Assembly: GCA_964643355.1 (NCBI GenBank)
Contig: CAZXPW010000011.1
Coordinates: 34,789-98,788 of the forward strand
DNA: 64,000 bases
Reading direction: 5' to 3'
DNA from: FEN-1350 sp964643355
GTDB taxonomy: Bacteria > Planctomycetota > Phycisphaerae > Sedimentisphaerales > Anaerohalosphaeraceae
Shown: piece after piece, positions 35,578 to 44,574 of the stretch
Position numbering within the stretch: the stretch's first letter is position 1
Layout: every line of letters begins with the position of its first letter
The notes under the pieces: model-generated
What the model saw: only the letters and a program-made list of their open reading frames with translations
Databases searched by the model: none
What the model was told of the DNA's origin: nothing
Program-made: the position numbers and the translations under genes

Positions 35578-36384
35578 TCAGGCCGTTCTCTTTTTTGCGG
35601 CTCGTTTGCGGATAAACCAACAAACGAGAATGCTGGCCTCATACAGCAGATACAACGGAATCGCCAGCGCCAGTTGTGAAATGATATCCGGCGACGGCGT
35701 TACGATCGCCGCCACGACCACGATTCCCAAAATTGCGAACTTGCGAAACGAAGACAACTGCTCGATCGTCACCAGCCCCATTCGCTCGGCGAAGATCAGG
35801 GCTATGGGCATCTGGAATGAAAGCCCGAACACCAATGCCAGCAGCAACAGAAGGTTCACATAATCCGAGAGCATATACACCCCCGGCTTGACATACTGTA
35901 CGCCGACATTGAACTTGACGCAGAACAGCATCATCCCCTTGGCCACGACCAACAGGAAAAACAACGCTCCAATCACGAACAGCACCGCACTGGCCGGAGC
36001 GGCCAGCTTGATCATCCGTCGTTCATGGCGATACAGTCCCGCCGAGACAAATGCCCACAACTGGTAAAACACCCAGATCGAGGAAAACACCAGACCCGCC
36101 ACCATACAGACTTTTAAGTAGACGAGAAATTGCTCCAGCGGTTTTGTCGCTAGCATCTCCGGTTCCAGCTTGACCTGGTCCATCGCCCACTTGTAGGGAG
36201 ACATCAGGAGCCCGAAAAAATACTCGCGAAAAAACAAACATATCCCAACGCACAAAACCAAACCTCCAACCGCCCGGACCAGCCGGTATCGAAGTTCTTC
36301 TAAGTGATCCCCCAGCGACATGGAGACGAGTTCTTCTTCCTCGTCATGCGCAGGATCCTGTTTGTCCTTGTTTGGATCGGTCAT
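35578..36384 (-). CDS. tatC: Twin-arginine translocase subunit TatC
   Basis: 268 residues with six membrane segments. The N-terminal cytoplasmic motif SLGDHLEELRYRLVRAV is the signal-peptide-binding site of TatC; later motifs (LWAFVSAGLYRHERR, FGLSFQMPIALIFAERMGLV, IVVVAAIVTPSPD) are typical. It receives folded proteins with RR signals and moves them across the cytoplasmic membrane. A probable client, the Gfo/Idh/MocA protein at 42859-44358, has a clear RR motif. The gene follows serS by 10 bp and converges on the dehydratase gene with 8 bp between stops. Confidence 0.93.
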   Translation of the reverse strand: MTDPNKDKQDPAHDEEEELVSMSLGDHLEELRYRLVRAVGGLVLCVGICLFFREYFFGLLMSPYKWAMDQVKLEPEMLATKPLEQFLVYLKVCMVAGLVFSSIWVFYQLWAFVSAGLYRHERRMIKLAAPASAVLFVIGALFFLLVVAKGMMLFCVKFNVGVQYVKPGVYMLSDYVNLLLLLALVFGLSFQMPIALIFAERMGLVTIEQLSSFRKFAILGIVVVAAIVTPSPDIISQLALAIPLYLLYEASILVCWFIRKRAAKKRTA

Positions 36385-36394
36385 CGTCGTTCGT

Positions 36395-37669
36395 TCAGGA
36401 TTTCCGCGTGATCCGTTCTCGACCGCCCATGTAGGGCCGCAAAACCTGCGGGATTGTTACCGATCCGTCGGCGTTCTGATATAGTTCCAGGATCGGGATC
36501 AACACCCGAGGCGAGGCGATCACGGTATTATTCAGCGTGTGGCAATACAGGTTCTTCTTGTTCTCGGCCTTGTATCGAAGATTCATCCGACGCGCCTGAA
36601 ACTCGTAGAACCGGCTGGCCGAATGCGTCTCCCCATAGCTTTTGCGCGACGGCATCCACGACTCGATGTCGAACTTCTGCACCTGCCCCCGTCCCAGATC
36701 GCCCGTGCAGACATTCACCACCCGGTAGGGAATCCCCAATGCCTGAAGAACGCTTTCGGAATTGCCCAGGATCTCCTGGTGATATTGCTTGCTCTTTTCT
36801 TCGTCGTTTTCGCCGATAATCACCTGCTCGACCTTGTCGAACTGGTGAATGCGATACAGGCCGTAGGTGTCCTTGCCCGCGGCGCCCGCTTCCCGACGAA
36901 AACAGGTGCTCAGCGCCACCGACTTGATCGGTAACTCGCTGGCGCTGAGCATTTCGCCCGATCGGTACGCCGTCACCGGCACCTCGGCCGTCCCCGCCAG
37001 ATTCAAATCGTCCCGTTCCATCCGGTAGGTCTGCTCTTCGGAGCCCGGATAATAACCGGTTCCCCGCATCGCCTCATCCCGCATCAAAAGGGGCACGACC
37101 ATCGGCGTATACCCCCGCCCGATCATGAAGTCGATCGCAAATCGAAGGACCGCCCAATGGAGCAAAGCCCCGTCACCCTTGAGAAAATAATTTCGCGTCC
37201 CTGCCAGCTTCACACCGCGCTCGACATCGATAATGTCCAGTTCGGTTCCGAGCTGGATGTGGTCCTTCGGATCAAAATCGAACTGCCGAATCTGGCCCCA
37301 TTTGCGAAGCTCGATATTTTCGGTGTCATCCTTGCCCAGCGGAACGCTCGGATCCGGCGGCTGCGGAACCTGCAGGATCATCGCGTCAAACCGCGGCTGC
37401 AATTCCTTGATGGCGTCGTTTAATCCCCCCTCTTCCTTCTTCAACTCAGCCAGCCGATTCAGTGCCGTCGTTTTCTCATCGCCCGAAAGTCGCGGAATAT
37501 TTTTGCCCAGCGAATTTTTTTCCGTGGCGATATCCTGCAATCGCTTCTTGGCTTCGCCGAGTTGCCCGTCAATCAAAAGGAGCCCGTCGATATCCACATC
37601 GAATCGCTTGTTCTTGGCCGCATCCCGGAATACCTGCGGATTGCCTCGAATGTCCTTGATGTCGATCAT
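36395..37669 (-). CDS. serS: Seryl-tRNA synthetase
   Basis: 424 residues. The N-terminal long-hairpin tRNA-binding arm spans about residues 30-105 (DGQLGEAKKRLQDIATEKNS). The class II catalytic domain has motif 2 (STCFRREAGAAGKDTYGLYR) and motif 3 (NNTVIASPRVLIPILELYQN), with TGYYPGSEEQTYRM and VGNVC-like VVNVCTGDLG between. It charges tRNA-Ser and tRNA-Sec with serine. The start is 42 bp after the KS-alpha stop, so it may be read from the upstream fatty-acid-type operon. Confidence 0.95.
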   Translation of the reverse strand: MIDIKDIRGNPQVFRDAAKNKRFDVDIDGLLLIDGQLGEAKKRLQDIATEKNSLGKNIPRLSGDEKTTALNRLAELKKEEGGLNDAIKELQPRFDAMILQVPQPPDPSVPLGKDDTENIELRKWGQIRQFDFDPKDHIQLGTELDIIDVERGVKLAGTRNYFLKGDGALLHWAVLRFAIDFMIGRGYTPMVVPLLMRDEAMRGTGYYPGSEEQTYRMERDDLNLAGTAEVPVTAYRSGEMLSASELPIKSVALSTCFRREAGAAGKDTYGLYRIHQFDKVEQVIIGENDEEKSKQYHQEILGNSESVLQALGIPYRVVNVCTGDLGRGQVQKFDIESWMPSRKSYGETHSASRFYEFQARRMNLRYKAENKKNLYCHTLNNTVIASPRVLIPILELYQNADGSVTIPQVLRPYMGGRERITRKS

Positions 37670-37711
37670 ATTCGAATTCCCTTCTTTGCCTTGCGGCCCG
37701 AATCCGAACGG

Positions 37712-39022
37712 TTACTTTTCCGTAAAATCGCGGACGATCACCACATTGTTCTGTCCGCCGAAACCGAACGACTCTTTCAGGATCGTCCGAACCGCCATCT
37801 TCCGCGGCCGGTTCGGCACATAATCCAAATCCAGAGCCGGATCCGGATCGTGGAGATTCATGGTCGCCGGAACGATCTGGTCGCGGATTGCCAGCACACA
37901 AGTGATCAGCTCGGCACCACCCGTGGCGCCGATCAGGTGCCCGAAGACGCTCTTGGGGCTGCTGATCGCCACCTTATAGGCGTGGTCGCCGAAGACTTTT
38001 TTGATGGCCAGCGTCTCGATCGAATCATTCTCGGCGGTACTGGTCCCATGGGTACTGATATAATCGATCTGGTTTGGCTCGATCCCGGCGTCCCGCAATG
38101 CCGACTGCATCGCCTGCACCGCTCCGCGGGCCTCTTCGTGCATGTCCGTTACGCGGAAGGCGTCGTTGCTGCTGCCGAACCCGATCACTTCCGCCAGGAT
38201 CTTGGCTCCGCGCCGCTTCGCCGAAGTCAGCGATTCCAAAATCAAAATCGCCGAACCCTCGCCGAGCACAAATCCGTCGCGCGTCCCCGAGAACGGCCGC
38301 GAGGCTGTGGTTGGGCTGTCATTGCGCGTCGAAAGCGCCGTGAGCCGATTGAATCCCGTCACCCCCAGCGGATGAATCATCGAATGGGTCCCGCCGGTGA
38401 TCATGATATCCGCTCGTCCCCGCCGGATCAACATCGCCGCCTCGCCAACGGCCTGTGTACTGGCCGCGCACGCCGTCAGACAACTGCGAATCGGCCCCCG
38501 GGCTCCCGTCAGCAGTGCCACATGCCCCACCGGCATGTTCGGCTCCTGTTCCAGCTCGCGCATCGCCGTCATCCCCGCAATCGCCACATCCGACCACGCC
38601 GCCCAGTCCATCGCCTGGCTGTCGGCCTTCCACCCTCGTACCAGCGCCGGGAAAAATACCTCCGGATCCGTCGGCCCTTCGCCGGCGCCCAGATACACCC
38701 CCAGTCGCCGTCGGTCGATCCCGTCGGCTGGGGATTCGCTTTCCGTCTCGATCCCCGCCTGTCGGCATGCCTGCACCGTCGCCCCCACCGCAAACAGTGA
38801 GCCCCGGTTGCCGTGCTGATGCCGCTCGGGATATTTCACGAACCGCCGATAGTCGTACTCTTTGACCTCGGCGCCGAATTTCGTCGGATAAGTGGAAGCG
38901 TCAAACAGCGTCGTCGGGGCCATCCCGCTGCGGCCAGCCAACAGGTTTGACCACATCGTCTCCACATCATGTCCGATCGGACAGATGATTCCCATTCCCG
39001 TGATGACGACTCGTTCTTTCAT
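37712..39022 (-). CDS. Beta-ketoacyl-ACP synthase, catalytically complete (KS-alpha)
   Basis: 436 residues of the FabF family. The nucleophile is Cys185 in RSCLTACAASTQAVGEA. The two catalytic His are in DYISTHGTSTAEND and SVFGHLIGATGGAEL, and the Phe-rich ESFGFGGQNN loop is present. It should condense malonyl-ACP with an acyl chain. It starts 3 bp after the gene for a related but catalytically dead protein (KS-beta), and the two probably form a heterodimer, as in type II polyketide and aryl-polyene systems. Same operon as ACP and two dehydratases. The product is unknown; it may equally be a special fatty acid. Confidence 0.88.
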   Translation of the reverse strand: MKERVVITGMGIICPIGHDVETMWSNLLAGRSGMAPTTLFDASTYPTKFGAEVKEYDYRRFVKYPERHQHGNRGSLFAVGATVQACRQAGIETESESPADGIDRRRLGVYLGAGEGPTDPEVFFPALVRGWKADSQAMDWAAWSDVAIAGMTAMRELEQEPNMPVGHVALLTGARGPIRSCLTACAASTQAVGEAAMLIRRGRADIMITGGTHSMIHPLGVTGFNRLTALSTRNDSPTTASRPFSGTRDGFVLGEGSAILILESLTSAKRRGAKILAEVIGFGSSNDAFRVTDMHEEARGAVQAMQSALRDAGIEPNQIDYISTHGTSTAENDSIETLAIKKVFGDHAYKVAISSPKSVFGHLIGATGGAELITCVLAIRDQIVPATMNLHDPDPALDLDYVPNRPRKMAVRTILKESFGFGGQNNVVIVRDFTEK

Positions 39023-39025
39023 TCG

Positions 39026-40351
39026 TTATCCCGCTTGCCGATTCCGGATCACCATCGCCGCTGCCTGTCCCCCAAACGAATAACTGCAACACAGTGCGTG
39101 ACGAATTGCGACAACCCTCGGTTGATTCGACAAATTCAATGCGCACCCCTCAAACGGCCGGTCACAATTCTTCGCCGGCCCGATCTTGCCGTCCCGCATC
39201 GACAGTAGCGCCGCGATCAAATCCATCGCCCCAGCCGCCGCGCCGGTGGCGCTGACCATCCCTTTGATCGGCCAGCATGGGATTCGCGAAACTTCCGATC
39301 CCAGCGCCGCCGCAATCGCCTTCGCCTCCGCACGATCATCCTGCGGAACGCCCAACCCGCACGGAATAATCAGGTCGATCTGGTCGGCCCCGATCCCCGC
39401 GTCGTCCATCGCCTCGCGAATCGCCAGTTCGATCGCCTTGCCGTCCGGCTCGATATGCTCATACGCCGGATTCATGCTGTTACTGGATCCGAACCCCGCG
39501 ATCTCAGCCAGAATTTTCGCCCCGCGTTTGCGGGCCGCCTGTTCCTCTTCCAGCACCACCGCAGCCCCCGCCTCGCCGAATACCGATCCGTCGGCGTCGC
39601 AATCGAACGGCCGCACCGCCGTTTCCGGCCGGTCATTGTGCGTAAAGGTCGCCCGCTTCAAAAGGCACTGCCGTAGCATCACAATTGGATTGACTTTCGC
39701 TTCACAGCCACCCGCAAGCTCCATCTCCGCATCGCCCCGCGAGATCACATCCGCCGCTTCGCAAATCGCAATTGCCCCGGCCGTCTCGCCGGTGGTGATC
39801 GTATTGCTCGGCCCGCGGATGTCGTGAATGATCCCCACATGACAGGCCAGCATGTTCGGCAGGTACTTCAGCAGCCAAATCGGCGTCAGGTTCTCCATCC
39901 CTTTTTGCCCCCACTGTCGGATATCGAACTTTCCCTCCACCCCGCACATCGCCACCGCCGGCGCGATTTCCACAAGATCACAACTGATCAGCCCCGCCCC
40001 GAAATTGATCGCCATCCGCTCCGATGCATAAGTCGTCGCCTCCGTCTCGGCCAGCTTGGTCACGATCCCCGCGTTCCGCAGCGCCTCATTGGCCGCCACG
40101 ATCGAAAGCTCGATATCGCGGCTCATCAGCTTGGCCGCCTTGCGATAGGCCTTCGGCAACTCGTCCCGCAGTTTGTATTCCGGCGCCTCCCCGCCCAGCC
40201 GACATGGGAACCTTACCGGGTCAAACGCCCGGATCGGCCCGATCCCGCACCGTCCGGCCAGCAGCCCCTCCCACAATTGCCCGACGGTGGCCCCAAGCGG
40301 ACTGATCGCTCCCATTCCGGTAATGACGACTGGACGGCCCCCGCGACTCAC
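39026..40351 (-). CDS. Ketosynthase-like chain-length-factor homologue (KS-beta), catalytic triad lost
   Basis: 441 residues with the full ketosynthase fold (VVITGMGAISPLGATVGQLW at the N-terminus). The nucleophile position reads GPSNTITTGET, so Glu189 stands where KS enzymes have Cys. The first catalytic His motif (HGTGTP) is replaced by PCGLGVP and the second (GH) by KGMVSATGAAAG. All three catalytic residues are gone, yet the protein is otherwise intact, with the C-terminal CCSYSFGGQAAAMV loop. This is the pattern of chain length factors in type II polyketide synthases, which pair with an active KS. It overlaps the upstream dehydratase stop by 4 bp. Confidence 0.85.
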   Translation of the reverse strand: MSRGGRPVVITGMGAISPLGATVGQLWEGLLAGRCGIGPIRAFDPVRFPCRLGGEAPEYKLRDELPKAYRKAAKLMSRDIELSIVAANEALRNAGIVTKLAETEATTYASERMAINFGAGLISCDLVEIAPAVAMCGVEGKFDIRQWGQKGMENLTPIWLLKYLPNMLACHVGIIHDIRGPSNTITTGETAGAIAICEAADVISRGDAEMELAGGCEAKVNPIVMLRQCLLKRATFTHNDRPETAVRPFDCDADGSVFGEAGAAVVLEEEQAARKRGAKILAEIAGFGSSNSMNPAYEHIEPDGKAIELAIREAMDDAGIGADQIDLIIPCGLGVPQDDRAEAKAIAAALGSEVSRIPCWPIKGMVSATGAAAGAMDLIAALLSMRDGKIGPAKNCDRPFEGCALNLSNQPRVVAIRHALCCSYSFGGQAAAMVIRNRQAG

Positions 40352-40833
40352 GGCTTGGCTTCCTTCTTCTGCCCGACGAATCCCCGTAATAGGGAATTAA
40401 ACATATCCGTAAATACAAAATTCTCTTCCGGAAACTCCTTGCCCGCCAGGTTCTTGTCGATATGGCTGAACATCAGCGAAATCTCGGCGATCAGCGTATC
40501 GCCCCGCGTAATTCGTCCGGCCGTGCTGGCTGCCTCCGGCGCGATCGATTCCATCTCCGCGTGAATCAGAATTGTGTCTCCCGGCCGCACATACTGATGA
40601 AACACCGCGTTCTTGATCTTGGCCAGGATCACTTTTTCCGAAAATCCCCGCGCCTCCCCGACCAGGATCCCCGCCGTCTGAGCCATCCCCTCAATCATCA
40701 GGCACTCCGGCATCACCGGAAACCCCGGAAAATGATCGTGCAGATGCTCTTCGGCCAGCGTGACATTCTTCAGCGCGACCGCCCGCTTGCCGCTGTCGAA
40801 CTCAACGAACTTGTCAATCCAGATCCATCGCAT
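40348..40833 (-). CDS. 3-hydroxyacyl-ACP dehydratase, FabZ-like (second copy)
   Basis: 161 residues from the ATG at 40833 (an upstream TTG at 40839 is open). Hot-dog fold with the FabZ site DHFPGFPVMPECLMIEGMAQ: His and Glu are present, though the usual MPGVL is MPECL. It removes water from 3-hydroxyacyl-ACP. It overlaps the KS-beta start by 4 bp (ATGA) and follows the ACP gene after 70 bp that contain a hairpin. Confidence 0.85.
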   Translation of the reverse strand: MRWIWIDKFVEFDSGKRAVALKNVTLAEEHLHDHFPGFPVMPECLMIEGMAQTAGILVGEARGFSEKVILAKIKNAVFHQYVRPGDTILIHAEMESIAPEAASTAGRITRGDTLIAEISLMFSHIDKNLAGKEFPEENFVFTDMFNSLLRGFVGQKKEAKP

Positions 40834-40847
40834 AATCAAGACAAACA

Positions 40848-40867
40848 GGGCAACCCACTGGTTGCCC
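40848..40867. repeat. Intercistronic hairpin between ACP and dehydratase genes
   Basis: GGGCAACC, a 4-nt loop and GGTTGCCC form a perfect 8-bp stem inside the operon. The stem repeats the core of the terminator at 16206-16233. There is no strong T-run, so it is more likely an mRNA-stability or attenuation element than a full terminator. Such a hairpin just after the ACP gene could raise ACP output relative to the enzymes downstream. Confidence 0.5.
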
Positions 40868-40903
40868 CGAATTTCCTTTCATAGACCAAAGGCCGCATGC
40901 CCT

Positions 40904-41302
40904 TCACGCCGCCTGATTCAGTTTCCGTTCGACGAAATTCACCACCGCCGCCACCGTGAACAAATCCGTCAGTTTGTTGACATCGGGATTGGCCTCGAAT
41001 TTGGAAAAGTCCGAATGGGGCATCCTGGCCTTGAACTCTGCCAGTCCCTTTGGAGTTAATTTCCCCCCGCTGACAAAATCTGGGTTGTTCATCAAGCTTT
41101 CGGCCGGAAACAGTTCCTCCCGCGGAACCTTGATCCCAAAGGCCTTCTCCAGCCGGAACACGATATCCAGAAAATCGATGCTCTCGGCCCCGAGATCGCC
41201 CATCAGCGTCGCCTCTTCCGTCACTTCATCCTCGTCCAGACCCAGCGCATCAACCAACACTTCCTTGACCTGGTCCAGGATTTCGTTCCGACTCATTGCC
41301 AT
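40904..41302 (-). CDS. Acyl carrier protein
   Basis: 132 residues from the ATG at 41302 (GGGAG upstream); longer frames reach 41569 but lie across the previous gene and have no protein-like composition. The phosphopantetheine attachment site is Ser41 in GDLGAESIDFLDIVFRLE. The protein is longer than the ~78 residues of AcpP: residues about 80-132 form an extra tail (KARMPHSDFSKFEANPDVNK, ending NFVERKLNQAA). It carries the growing chain for the two ketosynthases and two dehydratases of this operon. Confidence 0.88.
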   Translation of the reverse strand: MAMSRNEILDQVKEVLVDALGLDEDEVTEEATLMGDLGAESIDFLDIVFRLEKAFGIKVPREELFPAESLMNNPDFVSGGKLTPKGLAEFKARMPHSDFSKFEANPDVNKLTDLFTVAAVVNFVERKLNQAA

Positions 41303-41363
41303 GTCTTCGTCTCCCTGACAAAAATCCGATTTCCGGCCGCTGGCCGGACCATTCCACTCGTTC

Positions 41364-41852
41364 TTATCCCGCTGCTTTCCGCGCCGCCGGATACAGCAAC
41401 ACCCACCTCCGCCGCATCGTCTCGACGATTTCCGCGTCGATCGCCGCCATCGCCGGATTCTCGTCGGCCAGGTTAAAATGCCGCAGCGAAAACTTCGCCT
41501 CGACAATCGCCTCATCACCGCAGATGCCCGTGCCGCTGAATCGACTGACATTCTCTTCGATCCCCGCACAACTCACCTCGTAGGCAATCTGCATCCCCGG
41601 CGCGGCGAAACTTTTATATCGTACATTCCGGGCCTGTTCCAGCAAAACCATACTTTGCCCAAAATCCCGTTTCTCCCGAACCAGCCACGACGCCGATTCG
41701 ATCAGCCCTTCTAACAACAACACCCCCGGCAACACCGGAAAGGTCGGAAAATGGTCTCCCAGATACTCTTCCGCCAGGGAAACACTCTTCACTGCCCGGA
41801 TTCGCTTGCCGCTGTCCAGTTCCGTAATCTTGTCGATCAACACAAATTTCAT
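41364..41852 (-). CDS. 3-hydroxyacyl-ACP dehydratase, FabZ-like (first copy)
   Basis: 162 residues. The hot-dog site DHFPTFPVLPGVLLLEGLIE keeps His and Glu. It starts MKFVLIDKITELDSGKRI, very like the second copy (MRWIWIDKFVEFDSGKRA), so the two are paralogues from one duplication. It is the first gene of the five-gene DH-ACP-DH-KS-beta-KS-alpha operon. The 182-bp gap before the divergent gene at 42035 must hold its promoter, but I see no consensus hexamers. Confidence 0.85.
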   Translation of the reverse strand: MKFVLIDKITELDSGKRIRAVKSVSLAEEYLGDHFPTFPVLPGVLLLEGLIESASWLVREKRDFGQSMVLLEQARNVRYKSFAAPGMQIAYEVSCAGIEENVSRFSGTGICGDEAIVEAKFSLRHFNLADENPAMAAIDAEIVETMRRRWVLLYPAARKAAG

Positions 41853-42034
41853 AGCCCGGTATTGTATCCTCCTCTTCGTCCATTTCCAGCATTTTTTCCA
41901 TTTTTCCCGACCTTGGGACAGACTCCCACCATTTACGAATTGAATCCCATAACCGATTCGTGTAGGATATCCTCCGCGACAACCGAGTTAATAACGACCA
42001 AATCCAAGCCACAATCAGACACAAGGAGAGACAA

Positions 42035-42814
42035 ATGCATAAGACACAAATCGCAGCGATCTTGGTGGCTGTCGGAACCCTTTTGAGCATTTTCATATTT
42101 TCTCCTTTCGGTTCCGCCGCCGCTCCGGAAAAAGACAATGTCGCCCCTCCGGGCTTTCGGGCCTTGTTCAACGGCAAAGACTTCGCTGGCTGGAAAGTCC
42201 CCGAGGGCGACAACGGCCACTGGAAGATCATCGACGGCGTCATCGACTACGACGCCGAAAGCCAGGCCAAAGGCGACAAAAGCTTATGGCACACCGAGAA
42301 TTTCAAGGACTTCGTCCTTCGCGTGGACTGGCGAATCAAGGAAACCCCCTACATCAATCCCCGCGTGCCGTACATCCTGCCTGATGGCACCCATGCCCGC
42401 GATATCTACGGCAAGGAATTGACCCTGTCTCTGCCCGATTCAGACAGCGGGATCTATTTGCGAGGCGACGGCAGAAACCAGGTCAACATCTGGTGCTGGC
42501 CCATCGGCTCCGGCGAATTCTACGGTATCCGCATGGACAAAAACATGTCGCCGGAAGTCCGTGCCGGCGTGACGCCGCGCCATCAGGCCGACAAGCCCGT
42601 CGGCCAGTGGAATCGGTTCGAGATCACCCTCAAAGGCGATCGTGTAACAGTTGTGCTCAACGGCATTACGGTCATCGACAACGCACGGTTGCCAGGCATC
42701 GCCCCGACCGGCCCCATCGCGTTCCAGCATCACGGCGGCAAGAGCAACGGGCAATGGAACAGTCCGCCCAGTCTCCTGCAATTTAAGAATGTCTTCATTA
42801 AAGAACTGAAATAG
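42035..42814 (+). CDS. Exported DUF1080 family protein (3-keto-disaccharide hydrolase-like)
   Basis: 259 residues with a signal peptide (KTQIAAILVAVGTLLSIFIF) and AAGGAGA before the ATG. The family start FRALFNGKDFAGWKVPEGDN, then DFVLRVDWRI, DSGIYLRGDG, and the C-terminal TGPIAFQHHGG and FKNVFIKEL are typical of DUF1080, a concanavalin-like fold found in huge numbers in planctomycetes. Some relatives hydrolyse 3-keto-glycosides. The next gene, an exported Gfo/Idh/MocA protein 44 bp downstream, fits that chemistry because such oxidoreductases make 3-keto sugars. Activity here is inferred. Confidence 0.85.
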   Translation: MHKTQIAAILVAVGTLLSIFIFSPFGSAAAPEKDNVAPPGFRALFNGKDFAGWKVPEGDNGHWKIIDGVIDYDAESQAKGDKSLWHTENFKDFVLRVDWRIKETPYINPRVPYILPDGTHARDIYGKELTLSLPDSDSGIYLRGDGRNQVNIWCWPIGSGEFYGIRMDKNMSPEVRAGVTPRHQADKPVGQWNRFEITLKGDRVTVVLNGITVIDNARLPGIAPTGPIAFQHHGGKSNGQWNSPPSLLQFKNVFIKELK

Positions 42815-42858
42815 AATAATTACGATGTCCCTCAATCGAGAATCGTAAGGAGATCGCC

Positions 42859-44358
42859 ATGACCGCCACCTTCAATCGTCGCCAGTTTCTCGGAACCGCC
42901 GTCGCCTCCGGCGCCTTCACCCTCGTCCCCCGCCAGGTCCTCGGCGGCGCCGGATTCACGGCGCCCAGCGGCCGGATCACCCTGGCCCACATCGGCATGG
43001 GCACGCAGGGATTTAACGAGTTCGGCGGCCTGCTCGAAGAACCGAACATCCAAATCGTCGCCGTCTGTGATCCGAATACCGACAGCAGCGACTATGTCGA
43101 GTGGGGCAAACACAGCGTTCGGAACACCATCCGCAAGTACCTCGATAATCCCAACTGGCGATCCGGCGACAACGGTTGTCCCGGCGGCCGTGAAGTTGGC
43201 CGCATGGTCGTGGACACCTACTACGCCAATCATCGTTCCGACCAGCGTTTTGGTGGTTGCGCCGCCTATGCGGATTTCCGCGACTTGTTCGCCAGACACA
43301 AGGACATCGACGCCGTCAAGATCATGACCCCGGATCATCTCCACGCGACCATCGCCGTCGCGGCCATGAAAAAGGGCCTGCATGTCCTCATGCACAAGCC
43401 CATCGCCAATCGTTTATATGAGGGCCGTTTGGTGATCGATACGGCCCGAAAGACCGGCAAACAAACGCACCTGCTGGCCTACGGCAGCGGCGAGGGCAAC
43501 GCCCGAATCGCCGAGGCCGTCAAACGGGGCGTCATCGGCCGCCTCCGCGAAATCCACAACTGGACCAACCGCCCCGTCTGGCCGCAATACACCGAAATCC
43601 CCACCGACCGCCCACCGGTCCCCAAAGGTTTCGACTGGGACCTCTGGCTGGGCCCGACCCTCGATCGCCCCTATCACCCCCACTACACCCACACCGTCTT
43701 TCGCGGCTGGTACGACTTCGGCGGCGGCTCCATGGCCGACATGGGCATCTACAGTCTCTGGCCCGTCTTTGTCGCGCTCGATCTACCCACGCCCATCAGT
43801 GCCCAGGCCTGGGCCACCCACACCTGCACCATCACCGACAATGTCAGCACAACCGTTCACAACGACTTCGCTTATCCGACCGCTTGTTCGCTGCGGTTCC
43901 AGTTCCCGGCCGGTCAGAATCGGCCCGCCCTGGAGCTGTTCTGGTACGATGGCGGAATGAAACCCCGCCTGCCCGGGGAAGTCGAGGCCCACAATGTCCA
44001 GATGGGCATCGAAGGAATCCTCTTTGTCGGCGACGAAGGGATCATCATGGCCGACTTTCTCGGCCAAAATCCCCGACTCTTCGCCAAAGGTCAAAACAAA
44101 CCTCTGCAATTGACCGATCTCGATGTCGCACGGCCGGCGGACCGCCGGTCCTCCTGGCTACAGGCCTTCCGGGGCGGCGACGCTTCGCCGGGAAACTTCC
44201 TCAACGCCGCCGCCATAACCGACGCCGTCAACCTCGGCACCGTCGCCCTCCGCGCCGGAAAGAAAGTCCTCTTCGACGCCGAAAAAATGAAGATCACCAA
44301 CGCCCCCGACGCCGAAGAATTCCTCTATCGCCAATACCGAAACGGCTGGGAACTGTGA
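42859..44358 (+). CDS. Tat-exported Gfo/Idh/MocA family oxidoreductase
   Basis: 499 residues. The N-terminus has a twin-arginine signal (FNRRQFLGTAVASGAFTLVP). The Rossmann domain follows (RITLAHIGMGTQGFNEFGGL, VAVCDPNT), with the family motif KIMTPDHLHATIAVAAMKKG and HVLMHKPIANRL in place of EKP. The C-terminal domain has GWYDFGGGSMADMGIYSLWP. It is likely an NAD(P)-dependent sugar oxidoreductase that folds with its cofactor before Tat export. AAGGAGA lies upstream. It is probably co-transcribed with the DUF1080 gene. Confidence 0.88.
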   Translation: MTATFNRRQFLGTAVASGAFTLVPRQVLGGAGFTAPSGRITLAHIGMGTQGFNEFGGLLEEPNIQIVAVCDPNTDSSDYVEWGKHSVRNTIRKYLDNPNWRSGDNGCPGGREVGRMVVDTYYANHRSDQRFGGCAAYADFRDLFARHKDIDAVKIMTPDHLHATIAVAAMKKGLHVLMHKPIANRLYEGRLVIDTARKTGKQTHLLAYGSGEGNARIAEAVKRGVIGRLREIHNWTNRPVWPQYTEIPTDRPPVPKGFDWDLWLGPTLDRPYHPHYTHTVFRGWYDFGGGSMADMGIYSLWPVFVALDLPTPISAQAWATHTCTITDNVSTTVHNDFAYPTACSLRFQFPAGQNRPALELFWYDGGMKPRLPGEVEAHNVQMGIEGILFVGDEGIIMADFLGQNPRLFAKGQNKPLQLTDLDVARPADRRSSWLQAFRGGDASPGNFLNAAAITDAVNLGTVALRAGKKVLFDAEKMKITNAPDAEEFLYRQYRNGWEL

Positions 44359-44469
44359 TCCCTTGCCAAGGACCTATTGGCCTTTCGATTTGGGCCACAG
44401 TCGATTCCCCCAATTAAAGGGTCAGGCGTTCGCATCGGTCGGTCATCGAATCCGTCTCGGGGGGAGGAT

Positions 44470-44574
44470 ATGATGTCGGCTGGTGAACCAAAGTCGTGGA
44501 TTGATTTGTCTGGACGGGATTGGCGTTTTCAGATACACTCTCGACAAGCTGCAAGGGAAAGGGGTTCGCCATGA
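44470..44574 (+). CDS. Short upstream reading frame, doubtful
   Basis: A 34-codon frame (MMSAGEPKSWIDLSGRDW...) with a strong ribosome binding site (GGGGAGGA just before the ATG). Its TGA overlaps the start of the DUF2177 gene as ATGATG. It could be a translational leader for that operon. There is no homologue I can name and composition is not decisive. The rest of the 212-bp gap 44359-44570 shows nothing clear. Confidence 0.25.
   Translation: MMSAGEPKSWIDLSGRDWRFQIHSRQAARERGSP

Noticed and set aside
40904..41569. 221-codon form of the acyl carrier protein
   Set aside because: The N-terminal 89 codons overlap the preceding dehydratase gene in another frame and are Arg/Cys-rich; the ATG at 41302 has a ribosome binding site.
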